A stretch of 64,000 nt of DNA, taken from contig NZ_BAABIA010000002.1 in the NCBI RefSeq assembly GCF_039542385.1, positions 372,001-436,000 of the forward strand, read 5' to 3'. Position numbers and translations under genes: made by a program. The DNA is from Prosthecobacter algae. Its GTDB lineage: Bacteria; Verrucomicrobiota; Verrucomicrobiia; Verrucomicrobiales; Verrucomicrobiaceae. Shown here piece after piece: positions 16,872-26,098 of this stretch. A model generated the notes under the pieces. That model did not search any database and was not told where the DNA came from. It saw nothing but the letters and a program-made list of their open reading frames with translations. Numbering within the stretch: the first letter of the stretch is position 1; each line of letters begins with the position of its first letter.

Positions 16872-16951
16872 TGCCAATTGGCTTCGACGGTTACAAACTA
16901 CCCGCCCCTCCGACCAGATGGCTGTCGTCTGGCAGAGGGGTTTTCTGCCCC

Positions 16952-19900
16952 ATGAAATACCCATTCTACGACCAGGATATCCCCAACGAAGGCTCGCTCC
17001 ACTTGATGGACATGGAACGCGATGCCTGCGGCGTCGGCTTTGTTGCGAACATCCATGGTAAACGTAGTCGTGACATTTTGGACAAGGCGATCTGCGGCGT
17101 CTGCAGCGTGCAGCACCGTGGCGCGGTGGATGCCGACCGGGTAACCGGTGACGGCGCAGGCGTGCTGACCCAGATCCCCCACAAGGTGCTGATGCCCGAA
17201 GTGGAAAAGATGGGCCACAAGCTAGAACATCCGATGGACCTCGCCGTGGGCGTCTTTTTCCTGCCCCATGACCAGACGGAGCGCCTGAAAATCCAGCTCG
17301 TGGCTGAAGGCATCCTGCGCAACCGCGACATCAAGGTCCTGGGCTGGCGTGACGTGCCGGTGAACCCGAATGAGCTGGGCGAAAAAGCCCGCCGCACCAT
17401 GCCCTTCATCCAGCACCTGTTCATGGAGCGGCCTGAAGCCATGGATGACAACTCCTTTGAGCGCCAGCTCTACCTCGTGCGCCGGGAACTGCGCATCAAG
17501 GCCAAGGAAGCCAAGCTTTCCGAGTTCTACATCGCCTCGATGTCCCACCGCACCATCGTTTACAAGGCGCTGCTGCTGCCGTCCTCCCTGGAGAAATTCT
17601 ACACGGATCTCCAGAGCGATGACTACGACACCTCGATGGCCCTGTTCCATCAGCGTTTCTCCACGAATACCTTCCCGACCTGGGCCCTCAGCCATCCCTT
17701 CCGGATGCTGGCGCACAACGGCGAAATCAACACCGTGCGCGGCAACCGCAACTGGCTTTCCAGCCGCGCCAGCGACTTCGAAAACGAAGTCTGGGACAGC
17801 GAAGAATGGCTGTTGAAGGACCTCGTGGATGCCAACAGCTCGGACTCCGCCAGCCTGGATCAGGCCCTGGAACTGCTCGTGCTCAGCGGTCGCTCCCTCA
17901 CCCATGCCATGGGCATGCTGGTGCCGAGCGCCTATGGCATCGACCCGACGACCTCCAGCGAGCTGAAGGCCTTCTACGAATACCACGAGTGCTTCAGCGA
18001 GCCTTGGGATGGCCCTGCCGCCATGGTTTTGACCGATGGCCTCAGCGTCGTCGCCAGCCTGGACCGCAATGGTCTGCGCCCGAGCCGCTGGAAACTGACG
18101 GAAGATGGCGTTTTCGCCCTCGGTTCTGAAGTCGGCATCATCCACATTGACGACGCCAAGGTCATCAAAAAAGGCCGTCTTGCTCCTGGCGAAATGCTGG
18201 AAGTGGACATCCTGAAGGGCAAGGTCCGTTTCAATGACGAGATCAAGTCCGCCCTCGCCCAGCAGCAGCCTTACGGCGAGTGGCTGAACAACCGGAAAAA
18301 CCTCACGGTCCAGACGCCACAGACGCCGAAGGAAGTGCTGGACATCCTGCCGCTCTCCCAGCGCCAGGCCGCCTACGGCTGGACCAAGGAGGAGATCGAC
18401 TTCTCCCTCGTGCCCATGCTGCAGAAGGGTGAAGAAGGCATCTACTCCATGGGGGACGATGCTTCTCTCTCCATCCTCAGCACGCGCCCGCGCCTGCTGA
18501 CCACCTACTTCAAACAGCTCTTCGCCCAGGTCACCAATCCACCGATTGACCCGATCCGCGAACGCGCTGTGATGAGCCTGGACGTCGTCCTCGGCTGGCA
18601 GCGCAACTGGCTGGGTGAAACTCCGGAACACGCCAGTGTCGTTCACCTCACCTCCCCGTTCCTCTTTGAGAGCGAGCTGGCCGACATCAAGGCCCTGCCT
18701 GACTTCCCGCACCGCGTGCTAGATGCCACCTGGCCGATCTCTGAAGGCGCTGCGGGCATGAAGAAGGCCCTGGACCGCCTTTGCTATGAAGCCGAAGCCG
18801 CCGTCAATGATGAAGTCCGCATCCTCATCCTCAGCGATCGGGGTCTGGATGAAAACCGCGCGGCCATCCCGGCCCTGCTGGCCACCGGTGCTGTCCACCA
18901 TCACCTGAACCGCAAGCAGGTGCGCATGCGCCTCAGCCTCGTCATCGAGACTGGCGAAGCCCGCGACACCCACCAGATGGCCTGTCTGTTCGGCTTCGGC
19001 GCCAGTGCCGTGTGCCCTTACCTCACCTTTGACACCATCCAGGAAGTCCTGGAAAATGACAAAACCGCCCGTAAGCCCGCCCTCGAAGGCGTGGACTACG
19101 CGAAGGCGCTATACAACTTCCGCAAAGGCCTGGAAAAAGGCGTGCTGAAGATCATGAGCAAAATGGGCATCTCGGTGCTCAGCAGCTACACCGGCGCTCA
19201 GATCTTTGAAGCCGTCGGCATCGGCAGTGAGGTGATGAAATTCGCCTTCACCGGCACCCCAAGCCAGATCGAAGGCATCGGCTTCAACGAGATCGCTGAA
19301 GAAGCGCTCGCCCGCCACGCCCTCGGCTTTGGCCAGCCCGTCCCCTCCCCTGAGGCGGCTGCCAGCAATGTGGACCTGGGTGACCCCGGCTACTACCGCC
19401 CCCGCCAGAAGGGAGAGACGCACGCCATCACCGGCCCGGTCATCAAGAACTTCCACACCTTTGTCAAAACCGGTTCTGCCGAAGACTACAGCAGCTATGT
19501 GGCTGCCCAGCTTCAGAATACACCGGTGGCCCTGAAGGACCTCCTGGAATTCGTGCCTAGCTCCGACGGTCCTATCCCGATTGACGAGGTGGAATCCATC
19601 GAAGACATCCGAGTCCGTTTCACCACGGCCGCCATGTCCCTGGGCGCCATCAGCCCTGAGGCTCACGAAGCCCTCGCCATCGCCATGAACCGCATCGGCG
19701 GCAAGTCCGACTCCGGTGAAGGCGGTGAAGATCCAAAACGCTTCAAGCCTTACGAAAACGGTGACTGGGCGAACTCCAAGATCAAGCAGGTGGCCTCCGG
19801 TCGCTTTGGTGTGACTGCCGAGTATCTGGCCAACGCCTGGGAACTCGAGATCAAGATGGCCCAGGGTGCCAAGCCCGGTGAAGGCGGCCAGCTCCCCGCC

Positions 19901-21535
19901 ATGAAGGTGAATCGCATGATCGCCCGCCTGCGCAATACCACGCCTGGCGTCATGCTCATCAGCCCGCCGCCGCATCATGACATCTACTCGATCGAAGATC
20001 TGGCCCAGCTCATCCATGACTTGAAGGAAGCCAACCCCCGTGCCCGCGTCTGCGTGAAGCTCGTCGCCGAATCCGGCGTCGGCACCGTGGCTGCCGGTGT
20101 GGCCAAGGCCAATGCCGACATCATTCTGGTCTCCGGCCACGATGGCGGCACGGGTGCCAGCCCGCTCAGCTCAATCAAGCACGCTGGTCTCCCTTGGGAA
20201 CTCGGCCTCGCCGAAGCCCAGCAGGTGCTCATGCTCAATGGTCTGCGTGAGCGCGTGACCCTGCGTACCGATGGCGGTCTCCGCAACGGTCGCGACATCG
20301 CCATCGCCGCCATGCTCGGCGCAGAAGAGTTCAACTTCGGCACCATCGCCCTCATCGCCCTCGGCTGTGTGTATGTGCGCCAGTGCCACCTGAACAACTG
20401 CCCTGTGGGCGTTGCCACCACGGATCCGAAGTTCCGCGCCAAGTTCAAAGGCAAGCCCGAACACGTGGTGAACTTCTTCAACGGCGTCGCCCAGGAAGTC
20501 CGCGAGATCATGGCCCAGCTTGGCGTGGCCCGCATGAACGACCTCATCGGCCGTCCCGAGTTCCTGCGTCAGCGCGAAGTCCCCGGTCACAAGAAGGCCA
20601 ACATGATCGACCTTAGCCGCGTCCTCAAAGACGTGGGCAAGGACCTCCATCAGGACGTCCCGCGCACCTGCCAGATGAACCAGAATGACGGCCTCGACCA
20701 GCACCCGCTGGACGACCGGATCATCCAGGACGCGCAGTTCGCCATCAGCGACAAGCGCAAGGTCAAACCCGTCCGCTACAAGATCAAAAACACTTTCCGC
20801 AACATCGGCACCAAGCTGAGCGGTGAGATCGCCTTTCACCACGGCAACCATGGTCTGCCAGCAGGCAGCGTGGACGTGACCTGCGAAGGCAGCGCAGGCC
20901 AGAGCTTTGGCACCTTCCTTTGTGGTGGAGTCAAACTTACCCTCATCGGTGAAGCGAATGACTATGTCGGCAAAGGCCTTTGCGGTGGTGAAATCATCAT
21001 CCGCCCGAGCCCGCTGCTCAACCCAGTCTGCAACACTTGGGAAAACAGCATCATGGGTAACACCGTCATGTACGGTGCCACCAGTGGCCATCTCTATGCA
21101 GCGGGCCGCGCTGGCGAACGCTTCTGCGTCCGTAACTCCGGGGCCACGGCTGTCGTCGAAGGCATCGGTGACCACGGTTGTGAATACATGACTGGCGGTG
21201 TCGTCGCGGTCCTCGGGACCTTTGGCAAAAACTTCGGTGCTGGCATGAGCGGCGGTGTCGCCTACCTGTTGGATGACACCAACGCCTTCGGCCAGCTCCA
21301 CAACTCGGAGATGATCAAAGGCGACGCAGTCACCGATCCGGAAGACATCAACCAGTTGAAGAAGCTGGTGAGCGACCACTTCGAGAAGACCGAAAGCCTG
21401 CGCGCCAAGGACATCCTCGACAACTGGGCCACCTACCTGCCTCAGTTCGTTAAGGTGACCAGCAAGGCCGAACCCGTCCAGGTCCCGGCTGAAGAGGAAC
21501 TGCCCGTCATCGAAGGCACCCCAGCCAACGCGTAA
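16952..21535 (+). CDS. gltB: Glutamate synthase large subunit
   Basis: Makes two glutamates from glutamine and 2-oxoglutarate. It is 1527 aa from ATG 16952. The frame is open to a TTG at 16871, but that codon overlaps the -12 promoter element and would not be transcribed. A short propeptide ends before the class II glutaminase nucleophile (Cys about 26 in DACGVGF). Then follow the amidotransferase domain, the FMN/synthase barrel (GGKSDSGEGGEDPKRF, GHDGGTGASPLSS), the 3Fe-4S ligands C-x5-C-x4-C in CVYVRQCHLNNCPVG, and the C-terminal GXGXG beta-helix domain. The small subunit gltD is not downstream: the next gene is on the other strand, so the reductant partner is encoded elsewhere or differs. 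Confidence 0.97.
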   Translation: MKYPFYDQDIPNEGSLHLMDMERDACGVGFVANIHGKRSRDILDKAICGVCSVQHRGAVDADRVTGDGAGVLTQIPHKVLMPEVEKMGHKLEHPMDLAVGVFFLPHDQTERLKIQLVAEGILRNRDIKVLGWRDVPVNPNELGEKARRTMPFIQHLFMERPEAMDDNSFERQLYLVRRELRIKAKEAKLSEFYIASMSHRTIVYKALLLPSSLEKFYTDLQSDDYDTSMALFHQRFSTNTFPTWALSHPFRMLAHNGEINTVRGNRNWLSSRASDFENEVWDSEEWLLKDLVDANSSDSASLDQALELLVLSGRSLTHAMGMLVPSAYGIDPTTSSELKAFYEYHECFSEPWDGPAAMVLTDGLSVVASLDRNGLRPSRWKLTEDGVFALGSEVGIIHIDDAKVIKKGRLAPGEMLEVDILKGKVRFNDEIKSALAQQQPYGEWLNNRKNLTVQTPQTPKEVLDILPLSQRQAAYGWTKEEIDFSLVPMLQKGEEGIYSMGDDASLSILSTRPRLLTTYFKQLFAQVTNPPIDPIRERAVMSLDVVLGWQRNWLGETPEHASVVHLTSPFLFESELADIKALPDFPHRVLDATWPISEGAAGMKKALDRLCYEAEAAVNDEVRILILSDRGLDENRAAIPALLATGAVHHHLNRKQVRMRLSLVIETGEARDTHQMACLFGFGASAVCPYLTFDTIQEVLENDKTARKPALEGVDYAKALYNFRKGLEKGVLKIMSKMGISVLSSYTGAQIFEAVGIGSEVMKFAFTGTPSQIEGIGFNEIAEEALARHALGFGQPVPSPEAAASNVDLGDPGYYRPRQKGETHAITGPVIKNFHTFVKTGSAEDYSSYVAAQLQNTPVALKDLLEFVPSSDGPIPIDEVESIEDIRVRFTTAAMSLGAISPEAHEALAIAMNRIGGKSDSGEGGEDPKRFKPYENGDWANSKIKQVASGRFGVTAEYLANAWELEIKMAQGAKPGEGGQLPAMKVNRMIARLRNTTPGVMLISPPPHHDIYSIEDLAQLIHDLKEANPRARVCVKLVAESGVGTVAAGVAKANADIILVSGHDGGTGASPLSSIKHAGLPWELGLAEAQQVLMLNGLRERVTLRTDGGLRNGRDIAIAAMLGAEEFNFGTIALIALGCVYVRQCHLNNCPVGVATTDPKFRAKFKGKPEHVVNFFNGVAQEVREIMAQLGVARMNDLIGRPEFLRQREVPGHKKANMIDLSRVLKDVGKDLHQDVPRTCQMNQNDGLDQHPLDDRIIQDAQFAISDKRKVKPVRYKIKNTFRNIGTKLSGEIAFHHGNHGLPAGSVDVTCEGSAGQSFGTFLCGGVKLTLIGEANDYVGKGLCGGEIIIRPSPLLNPVCNTWENSIMGNTVMYGATSGHLYAAGRAGERFCVRNSGATAVVEGIGDHGCEYMTGGVVAVLGTFGKNFGAGMSGGVAYLLDDTNAFGQLHNSEMIKGDAVTDPEDINQLKKLVSDHFEKTESLRAKDILDNWATYLPQFVKVTSKAEPVQVPAEEELPVIEGTPANA

Positions 21536-21553
21536 GCGTTTAGCCCTCCATTC

Positions 21554-21590
21554 ACCCGCCCTTCTGCATCGTCAGGAGGGCGGGTTTTTT
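21554..21590 (+). terminator. Rho-independent terminator after gltB
   Basis: A 9-bp stem ACCCGCCCT (21554-21562) with AGGGCGGGT (21577-21585) is followed by a run of T to 21590, 18 bp after the stop codon. Confidence 0.93.
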
Positions 21591-21616
21591 GTGGCCCCAC
21601 CCTCCGTCCGCTCCGC

Positions 21617-22480
21617 TCAATGCGTCAGCGCGTAGAACACAATGTTGATGCCCAGCGGATAAGCATACTTCTCGGAGAACTCACGGAAGTACCAGGGATC
21701 CGTCCCCTCCTCTTCCCAGCCATCGCCCAGATCCGTGTTGTGGCAGATCATCATGACGATGCGCTTTTTGTCATCAAAGATCGCGCGGTAGTGCGGCGTC
21801 TGCGCATCAAAACGCTCGGCTGTGATGCCTTGAGAACGTCCCGCCATCGCATGGCCCACACTGGGGATCTGGGGTTTCACCTTCAGCGGGAACACCATGT
21901 GAAACACCTCGTGCTCCAGCGGCAGCTCCTGCGGTTCTCGGTCCGGGAAGATCTGCTTCAAAGCGACGTAAAAGGTGTCCCACTCCTCCTCTCCCCAGAA
22001 GTCATCCACCATGATGAAGCCACCATTCAGCATGTAGTCCCGCATCACTTTGGCATCACCTTCGGTTAGGCTGATGTTCCCAGGCTCAATCATGTAGATG
22101 AACGGGTAGTTGCGCATCTGCTCCGCATCAATGTCCACCACCGCTCCTTTGGGGCTCACCTGTAGGGAAGTGAGCTGCTGCAGCCGGTAGCTGAAGTTCA
22201 GGTCCGCATCCGGGTAGTCCGTCGTCCATTTGCCACCACCACGCCTGCGGCCCCAGCTCTCGGAATTGTACCGCAGCCGGGCAAAGGTGAACACGTCGTT
22301 CGGTAACTCTTTGCTCACCGGCCAGGTGGGAAAGTCCAGGAACTGCCCGCCGCGCCCGGCTTCACGCGGATCTTCCGGCACGGAGCCATCTTTGATACCA
22401 AAGTTGGTTGGCGAAGGTGCATCTTCCGCCAGGCAAAACCCCAGCGCAGCGAGAGCAAAAAGGGCAGGCAGGAGTTTCAT
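21617..22480 (-). CDS. Secreted DUF4159 protein
   Basis: 287 aa with a signal peptide (MKLLPALFALAALGFCLA). The body carries VFTFARLRYNSES near the start, WTTDYPDADLNFSYRLQQLT, a YPFIYMIEPGNI strand, GGFIMVDDFWGEEEWDTF, and DKKRIVMMICHNTDLGDGWE, the pattern of DUF4159. Members are often found in planctomycetes and verrucomicrobia beside MoxR/DUF58 clusters, but no such genes are here. The MVDDFWG and CHNTD stretches are the best candidates for a functional site. Eighty-eight bp downstream of the esterase gene on the same strand, so possibly co-transcribed. Confidence 0.82.
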   Translation of the reverse strand: MKLLPALFALAALGFCLAEDAPSPTNFGIKDGSVPEDPREAGRGGQFLDFPTWPVSKELPNDVFTFARLRYNSESWGRRRGGGKWTTDYPDADLNFSYRLQQLTSLQVSPKGAVVDIDAEQMRNYPFIYMIEPGNISLTEGDAKVMRDYMLNGGFIMVDDFWGEEEWDTFYVALKQIFPDREPQELPLEHEVFHMVFPLKVKPQIPSVGHAMAGRSQGITAERFDAQTPHYRAIFDDKKRIVMMICHNTDLGDGWEEEGTDPWYFREFSEKYAYPLGINIVFYALTH

Positions 22481-22568
22481 CGCGTTTTTTATCTCACGTC
22501 GCCCCGCAGGGCACCAGCTTAGAACAGCAGAGAAGCGCCCAATCTTCAGCCCATTTTCCCTGAACCGC

Positions 22569-23648
22569 TCACGGTTTGCCCAGCACCTTCTCGATCACCC
22601 CATAAGATTCGTATCTCTCGGTATCGGGAAAGTCATGGTCACAGTCCGGGTGACGGATGGTCACACGCCCCTCGGCCCCATGCAGCTTATAGACGGCCTC
22701 TGCCGCAGTGGCGATGCGGTCCACGCTGTCCCACTTGAAGTTAGAATCCTTCAGCGGCGCATTCACATAAAAGGCACGCGGGGCTAGGCAGGCGATGAGT
22801 TCATAATAATCAAACGGCACATCTTGGGGCCGCCCTAGGTAGTCTCCCATCTTTAAAATGTAGCGCTCCTGCACCCAGCCCTTGATGTTGCCATCCTTGT
22901 AATCCAGCACGGAATCAAACCCGCAACTGGACACGATAGCCTTCAGCCGAGGCTCCAGCACGGCGGTGAAGATGCTGTTATGCCCGCCCAGGGAATGGCC
23001 AATGGTGGCGAAACCTGCTTCCTTTTTCACAAACGGCAGCGTCTCCAGCAGATCCAGCCCGCGAATGTTATCCCACACAGCCTTCATGGTGCCGCTGGTG
23101 AATCCCAGAGCCTTCAAATCCGGCTGATACAAAGCCAGCAGCGGATAGCTGGGGGCCAAAGTCACGTAACCCCGCTCTGCCAGTTCAGCCGCATACTGCC
23201 GGTGAGGTTTGCCCCCAAGACCGACGACCACCTTGTGCCCGATGACGTTTTCCGTGGGGTGCAGGCAGAGCACGGCGGGCGCAGGTTTTCCGCCCAGCGC
23301 GGCTTTGGGAATGCACAGATAGGCAGGTACCCGTCCCCCTGGAGAGGAGGCATAGCTGATCAGCCGCCGCACATAGCTGCCGCAGTCCACTTCCTCTTCT
23401 ATCTGCAGATCCAGCGGGCAGCGCATCGCCTCTCCAGGCAGGGGACCTGTCATGCTCAAAAAAGCTGCCACGGCGGCTTTCCGGCGCACTTCCCACTCGG
23501 CCACCGTCGTAGCTGTCTTCAGCTTTCCCGCCTCATCCCGATACTCGAGCAAATTTGTGCGGCTCAGCCCCCGGATGGGCGCGATCTCTGCCGCCCCCAG
23601 GCCTGAGACGCCAAACGCCAGCACGAGCAGGAGACGGAGGTTCTTCAT
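22569..23648 (-). CDS. Secreted alpha/beta hydrolase (acetyl-xylan-esterase/dienelactone-hydrolase-like)
   Basis: 359 aa, signal peptide MKNLRLLLVLAFGVSGLGA. The alpha/beta-hydrolase core is visible: oxyanion strand PAPAVLCLHPTE, nucleophile elbow GHSLGGHNS, a late acid region (FYVNAPLKDSNFKWDSVD), and catalytic His in HPDCDHDFPD near the end. Similar PVC hydrolases are grouped with cephalosporin-C deacetylase/acetyl xylan esterases, so a carbohydrate ester is a reasonable but unproven substrate. It diverges from the DCC protein gene at 23786. Confidence 0.8.
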   Translation of the reverse strand: MKNLRLLLVLAFGVSGLGAAEIAPIRGLSRTNLLEYRDEAGKLKTATTVAEWEVRRKAAVAAFLSMTGPLPGEAMRCPLDLQIEEEVDCGSYVRRLISYASSPGGRVPAYLCIPKAALGGKPAPAVLCLHPTENVIGHKVVVGLGGKPHRQYAAELAERGYVTLAPSYPLLALYQPDLKALGFTSGTMKAVWDNIRGLDLLETLPFVKKEAGFATIGHSLGGHNSIFTAVLEPRLKAIVSSCGFDSVLDYKDGNIKGWVQERYILKMGDYLGRPQDVPFDYYELIACLAPRAFYVNAPLKDSNFKWDSVDRIATAAEAVYKLHGAEGRVTIRHPDCDHDFPDTERYESYGVIEKVLGKP

Positions 23649-23785
23649 GAGTCACACTTACGCTGCCGGAATGCCTAAGCTTCGGCCGAATTTGTCTCGG
23701 TCCACATGCATGGCTCACGCAGCATCGCTTGAGATCCCTCCATTCGTAGGTATCTTGTCACCACTTCGCCAGCCCTCGTCCCCCC

Positions 23786-24202
23786 ATGACAGCCACCCCA
23801 TCGGATCACCCCTACCTTTTGCTCTTCGATGGCGTGTGCAATCTCTGCGATGGAGCCGTGCAGTTCGTCCTGAAGCATGACACCCAGGGGCGCATCCATT
23901 TCGGCTCCATTCAGTCCGAAACCGGCAGCCAGCTCTACCGCCAGCACGGGCTGGACCCTGAAAAGCCCCACACGATGCTCTTCATCAGCCCCCAGGGCGT
24001 GTTTCATCAAAGCGACGCCGCCCTGGAGATCGCCGGCCATCTCGGTTTCCCCTGGAGCCTCGCCAAAATCTTCAAGGTCATCCCCCGTGCCATTCGTGAT
24101 ACCGCCTACCGCTTTGTCGCAGATCACCGGTACCAGTGGTTTGGCAAGCATGATCAATGTGCCCTGCCCCGCCCGGAATGGCGTGGCCGCTTTCTGCGTT
24201 GA
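23786..24202 (+). CDS. DCC-type thiol-disulfide oxidoreductase family protein (DUF393)
   Basis: 138 aa. The hallmark Asp-x-x-Cys-x-x-Cys is at the N-terminus (LLFDGVCNLCDGAVQFVLKHD), followed by FGSIQSETG and a helical C-terminal half with IPRAIRDTAYRFVADHRYQWFG. It is a predicted thioredoxin-like fold in the cytoplasm; the physiological substrate is unknown. It stands alone, followed by a structured 165-bp gap. Confidence 0.88.
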   Translation: MTATPSDHPYLLLFDGVCNLCDGAVQFVLKHDTQGRIHFGSIQSETGSQLYRQHGLDPEKPHTMLFISPQGVFHQSDAALEIAGHLGFPWSLAKIFKVIPRAIRDTAYRFVADHRYQWFGKHDQCALPRPEWRGRFLR

Positions 24203-24280
24203 TTCGATCCAAGTGACAAAAAGCCCGCAGGGTCTACTGCGCCTAGTATCATGGGTACCAGGATCGTGTCGTTACCCCGT

Positions 24281-24366
24281 TGGGTGATGGATTGAAACTT
24301 TCCTGCCGTGCAGTGACACCTCACCGCCAGGATCGCGTAACTTAATGGGTAAGAATCCATCACCCA
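24281..24366 (+). promoter_or_regulatory. 13-bp inverted repeat reaching the start of the OmpA-family gene
   Basis: Arms TGGGTGATGGATT (24281-24293) and AATCCATCACCCA (24354-24366) are perfectly complementary. The 3' arm ends one base before ATG 24368, and no Shine-Dalgarno is visible. In the RNA the initiation region would be paired. A shorter alternative pairing, TTACCC (24272-24277) with GGGTAA (24347-24352), would exclude or knot with part of it. Candidate translational switch, attenuator or dimer-binding operator. Confidence 0.5.
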
Positions 24367-24367
24367 C

Positions 24368-25363
24368 ATGAAATTCCCCCTTATCGCTCTCCTGGCGCTC
24401 GCGGCCCCCATGCTTTCACTCCAGGCCGCACCCCCTGCCGCCGATGTGGAGGGCGCAAAGGACGACCCCACCATCAAACGTTATCACGGCACCTTCATCT
24501 CCCGCTACTCGGACAAGGACTTTGACCGTTACCTTTTACCTCTGGGCAAGGCCTTAAAGTCCGGCAGAATTAAAGAAGGTAAATATGAAAAGTCTCTGAT
24601 GCTGGAAGGCCGCGTGACCCGGCGTGCCTACCACAGCACAGAGGCGGACCGCTCCACCTTGGAACTTTTCCGCAACTACCAGCAGGAGCTGACCGCAGCC
24701 GGGTTTGAGACGCTTTACCTGCTGGAAGATGGCACTCAGACACGAGGCGGCATCACTTTCATTGACGATGATTTCACTTCCTCGCTGCAAAGCCTGTCCG
24801 CCGAGACCCTCTACCTCTCCGCCAAAAAAACCACCGCCGAGGGCACGGAAATCTATGCCTCTCTCTGGGCTGGCAAGACCGCCTCCATCCGGCCTCACTG
24901 GGCACCCCGAGGTGCCCCCTTCGCCCTGCTGGATCTCATCACCGTCGGCAGCATGGATACCCGCATGGTCGTGGTGAAATCCGACGAAATGCAGCGCCGC
25001 ATGGACACGGATGGCAGCATCTCGCTCTACGGCATCTACTTCGATTTTAACAAGGACAGCCTCAAGCCCGAATCCGCCCCCACGCTGGAACAGATCGCGG
25101 CTTTGCTGAAAGCGCAGCCCGCGCTGCGGCTCTACGTCGTCGGCCACACAGATGCCATCGGCAGCCTGCCCTCGAATATGGATCTTTCCGACCGCCGGGC
25201 CAAGGCCGTGGTCAATGCCCTGGTGAATCAGCACGGCATCGCCAGCGACCGCCTCGCCCCTGCCGGCGTCGCCTTCCTGGCCCCCGTCGCCACCAACACC
25301 ACCGAACCCGGCCGCGCCAAAAACCGCCGCGTTGTGCTGATGCCCCAGGAAGCCAAGGAGTAG
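24368..25363 (+). CDS. OmpA-family peptidoglycan-binding protein
   Basis: 331 aa. Signal peptide MKFPLIALLALAAPMLSLQA. The middle (about 30-210) is an uncharacterised domain that reads alpha/beta (YHGTFISRYSDKDFDRYLLPLG, RRAYHSTEADRSTLELFRNYQQ). The C-terminus (about 218-331) is a clear OmpA domain: IYFDFNKDSLKPES, VVGHTDAIGSLPSNMDLSDRRA, and NRRVVLM, with the peptidoglycan-contacting Asp and Arg retained. It probably anchors the cell wall to the outer membrane or periplasmic partners. The start lies right after the 13-bp inverted repeat. Confidence 0.88.
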   Translation: MKFPLIALLALAAPMLSLQAAPPAADVEGAKDDPTIKRYHGTFISRYSDKDFDRYLLPLGKALKSGRIKEGKYEKSLMLEGRVTRRAYHSTEADRSTLELFRNYQQELTAAGFETLYLLEDGTQTRGGITFIDDDFTSSLQSLSAETLYLSAKKTTAEGTEIYASLWAGKTASIRPHWAPRGAPFALLDLITVGSMDTRMVVVKSDEMQRRMDTDGSISLYGIYFDFNKDSLKPESAPTLEQIAALLKAQPALRLYVVGHTDAIGSLPSNMDLSDRRAKAVVNALVNQHGIASDRLAPAGVAFLAPVATNTTEPGRAKNRRVVLMPQEAKE

Positions 25364-25393
25364 TAAGGTCGAACCCACCTCGGAGACCTCGTC

Positions 25394-25463
25394 AAAAGGC
25401 AGGTGTGGCAGCCAATCATCTCATGATTGGTTAGGCATTGAATGCCTTTCACCGCTGCCTTTT
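25394..25463. other. Three-way-junction-like nested inverted repeats between convergent genes
   Basis: Three perfect stems nest in 70 nt: outer AAAAGGCAG/CTGCCTTTT (25394-25402 with 25455-25463), inner CCAATCAT/ATGATTGG (25412-25419 with 25423-25430), and AGGCAT/ATGCCT (25433-25438 with 25442-25447). The outer stem carries A-run and T-run ends, so it could act as a bidirectional terminator for the genes ending at 25363 and 25477. The branched form is unusual for that role. Confidence 0.6.
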
Positions 25464-25476
25464 CATATCGCCCGCT

Positions 25477-26079
25477 CTAAGGCTGGGAGATACCTACGCC
25501 GATGCCCATGTTGTCGGGGCCGGGGTTTTTGACGACGTCGTCCTGGGTGAAGAGGTTTTTGTCGGGGCCGGCGGAGCGGATCTCCATCTGATAGCTGCTG
25601 TTCGGGTGAAACCAGTAGGGCGTGCCCCAGCGGTCCACAAGCTGGCCTTTGACGATGAGGGGGCTGGCTGGTGGAAAGAGGATGCCGTTGCGAGCATTGC
25701 GACCGGTGAGCACGGCGGTGATGTCTTCGTTCAGGCCGATGGGATTCCCTTGCTGAAACACTCGGCGGTAGAGGTCGAGGAACTCATCCACCAACTCAAG
25801 ATCCCGGGCGGGGGAGTGAACCTTGGCGGAAAGATCATCCGCCATCTTCTGGATCTCGGGATCAATGCTCATCGGGTCCGGCGGAGCGGAAACCCTGGGG
25901 GCGATGACGGGTGGCAACGGGTCTGCCGGCGGGCGGATGGGCTTGGTCTTTTTGGCCACGACAGGTGGCGCGGGCTCCTCGGGAGCCAACGCCAACCATG
26001 TGGAAACAAAGACCGCCACCACGGCCCCGGCGGCTACCGCCACCCAAAGATGGAAACGAGCTGGTCTGGCACCTGACAT
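25477..26079 (-). CDS. Membrane-anchored protein with pseudopilin-like C-terminus
   Basis: 200 aa. One N-terminal membrane span (about residues 10-33), then a Pro-rich linker, then a helical part (DLELVDEFLDLYRRVFQQGNP). The C-terminus reads LIVKGQLVDRWGTPYWFHPN, then SYQMEIRSAGPDKNLFTQDDVV, much like the GspG-type pseudopilin tail (D-x-W-G-x-P-Y and a Ca-site-like GPDxxxxTxDD). The usual pilin prepilin peptidase site is not seen. It lies 19 bp after the DUF1501 gene and is the third gene of that operon, so it probably serves the same exported machinery. Confidence 0.7.
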   Translation of the reverse strand: MSGARPARFHLWVAVAAGAVVAVFVSTWLALAPEEPAPPVVAKKTKPIRPPADPLPPVIAPRVSAPPDPMSIDPEIQKMADDLSAKVHSPARDLELVDEFLDLYRRVFQQGNPIGLNEDITAVLTGRNARNGILFPPASPLIVKGQLVDRWGTPYWFHPNSSYQMEIRSAGPDKNLFTQDDVVKNPGPDNMGIGVGISQP

Positions 26080-26098
26080 GACTGAAGTGTGACCGAAA

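Noticed and set aside
16871-16951. N-terminal extension of GltB from TTG 16871
   Set aside because: The codon lies in the -12 element of the sigma-54 promoter and upstream of the predicted transcript start.
17222-18712. Large minus-strand frame inside gltB
   Set aside because: Shadow of conserved gltB coding; third-position bias of gltB creates it. The same applies to 19109-20140 and 20171-21379.
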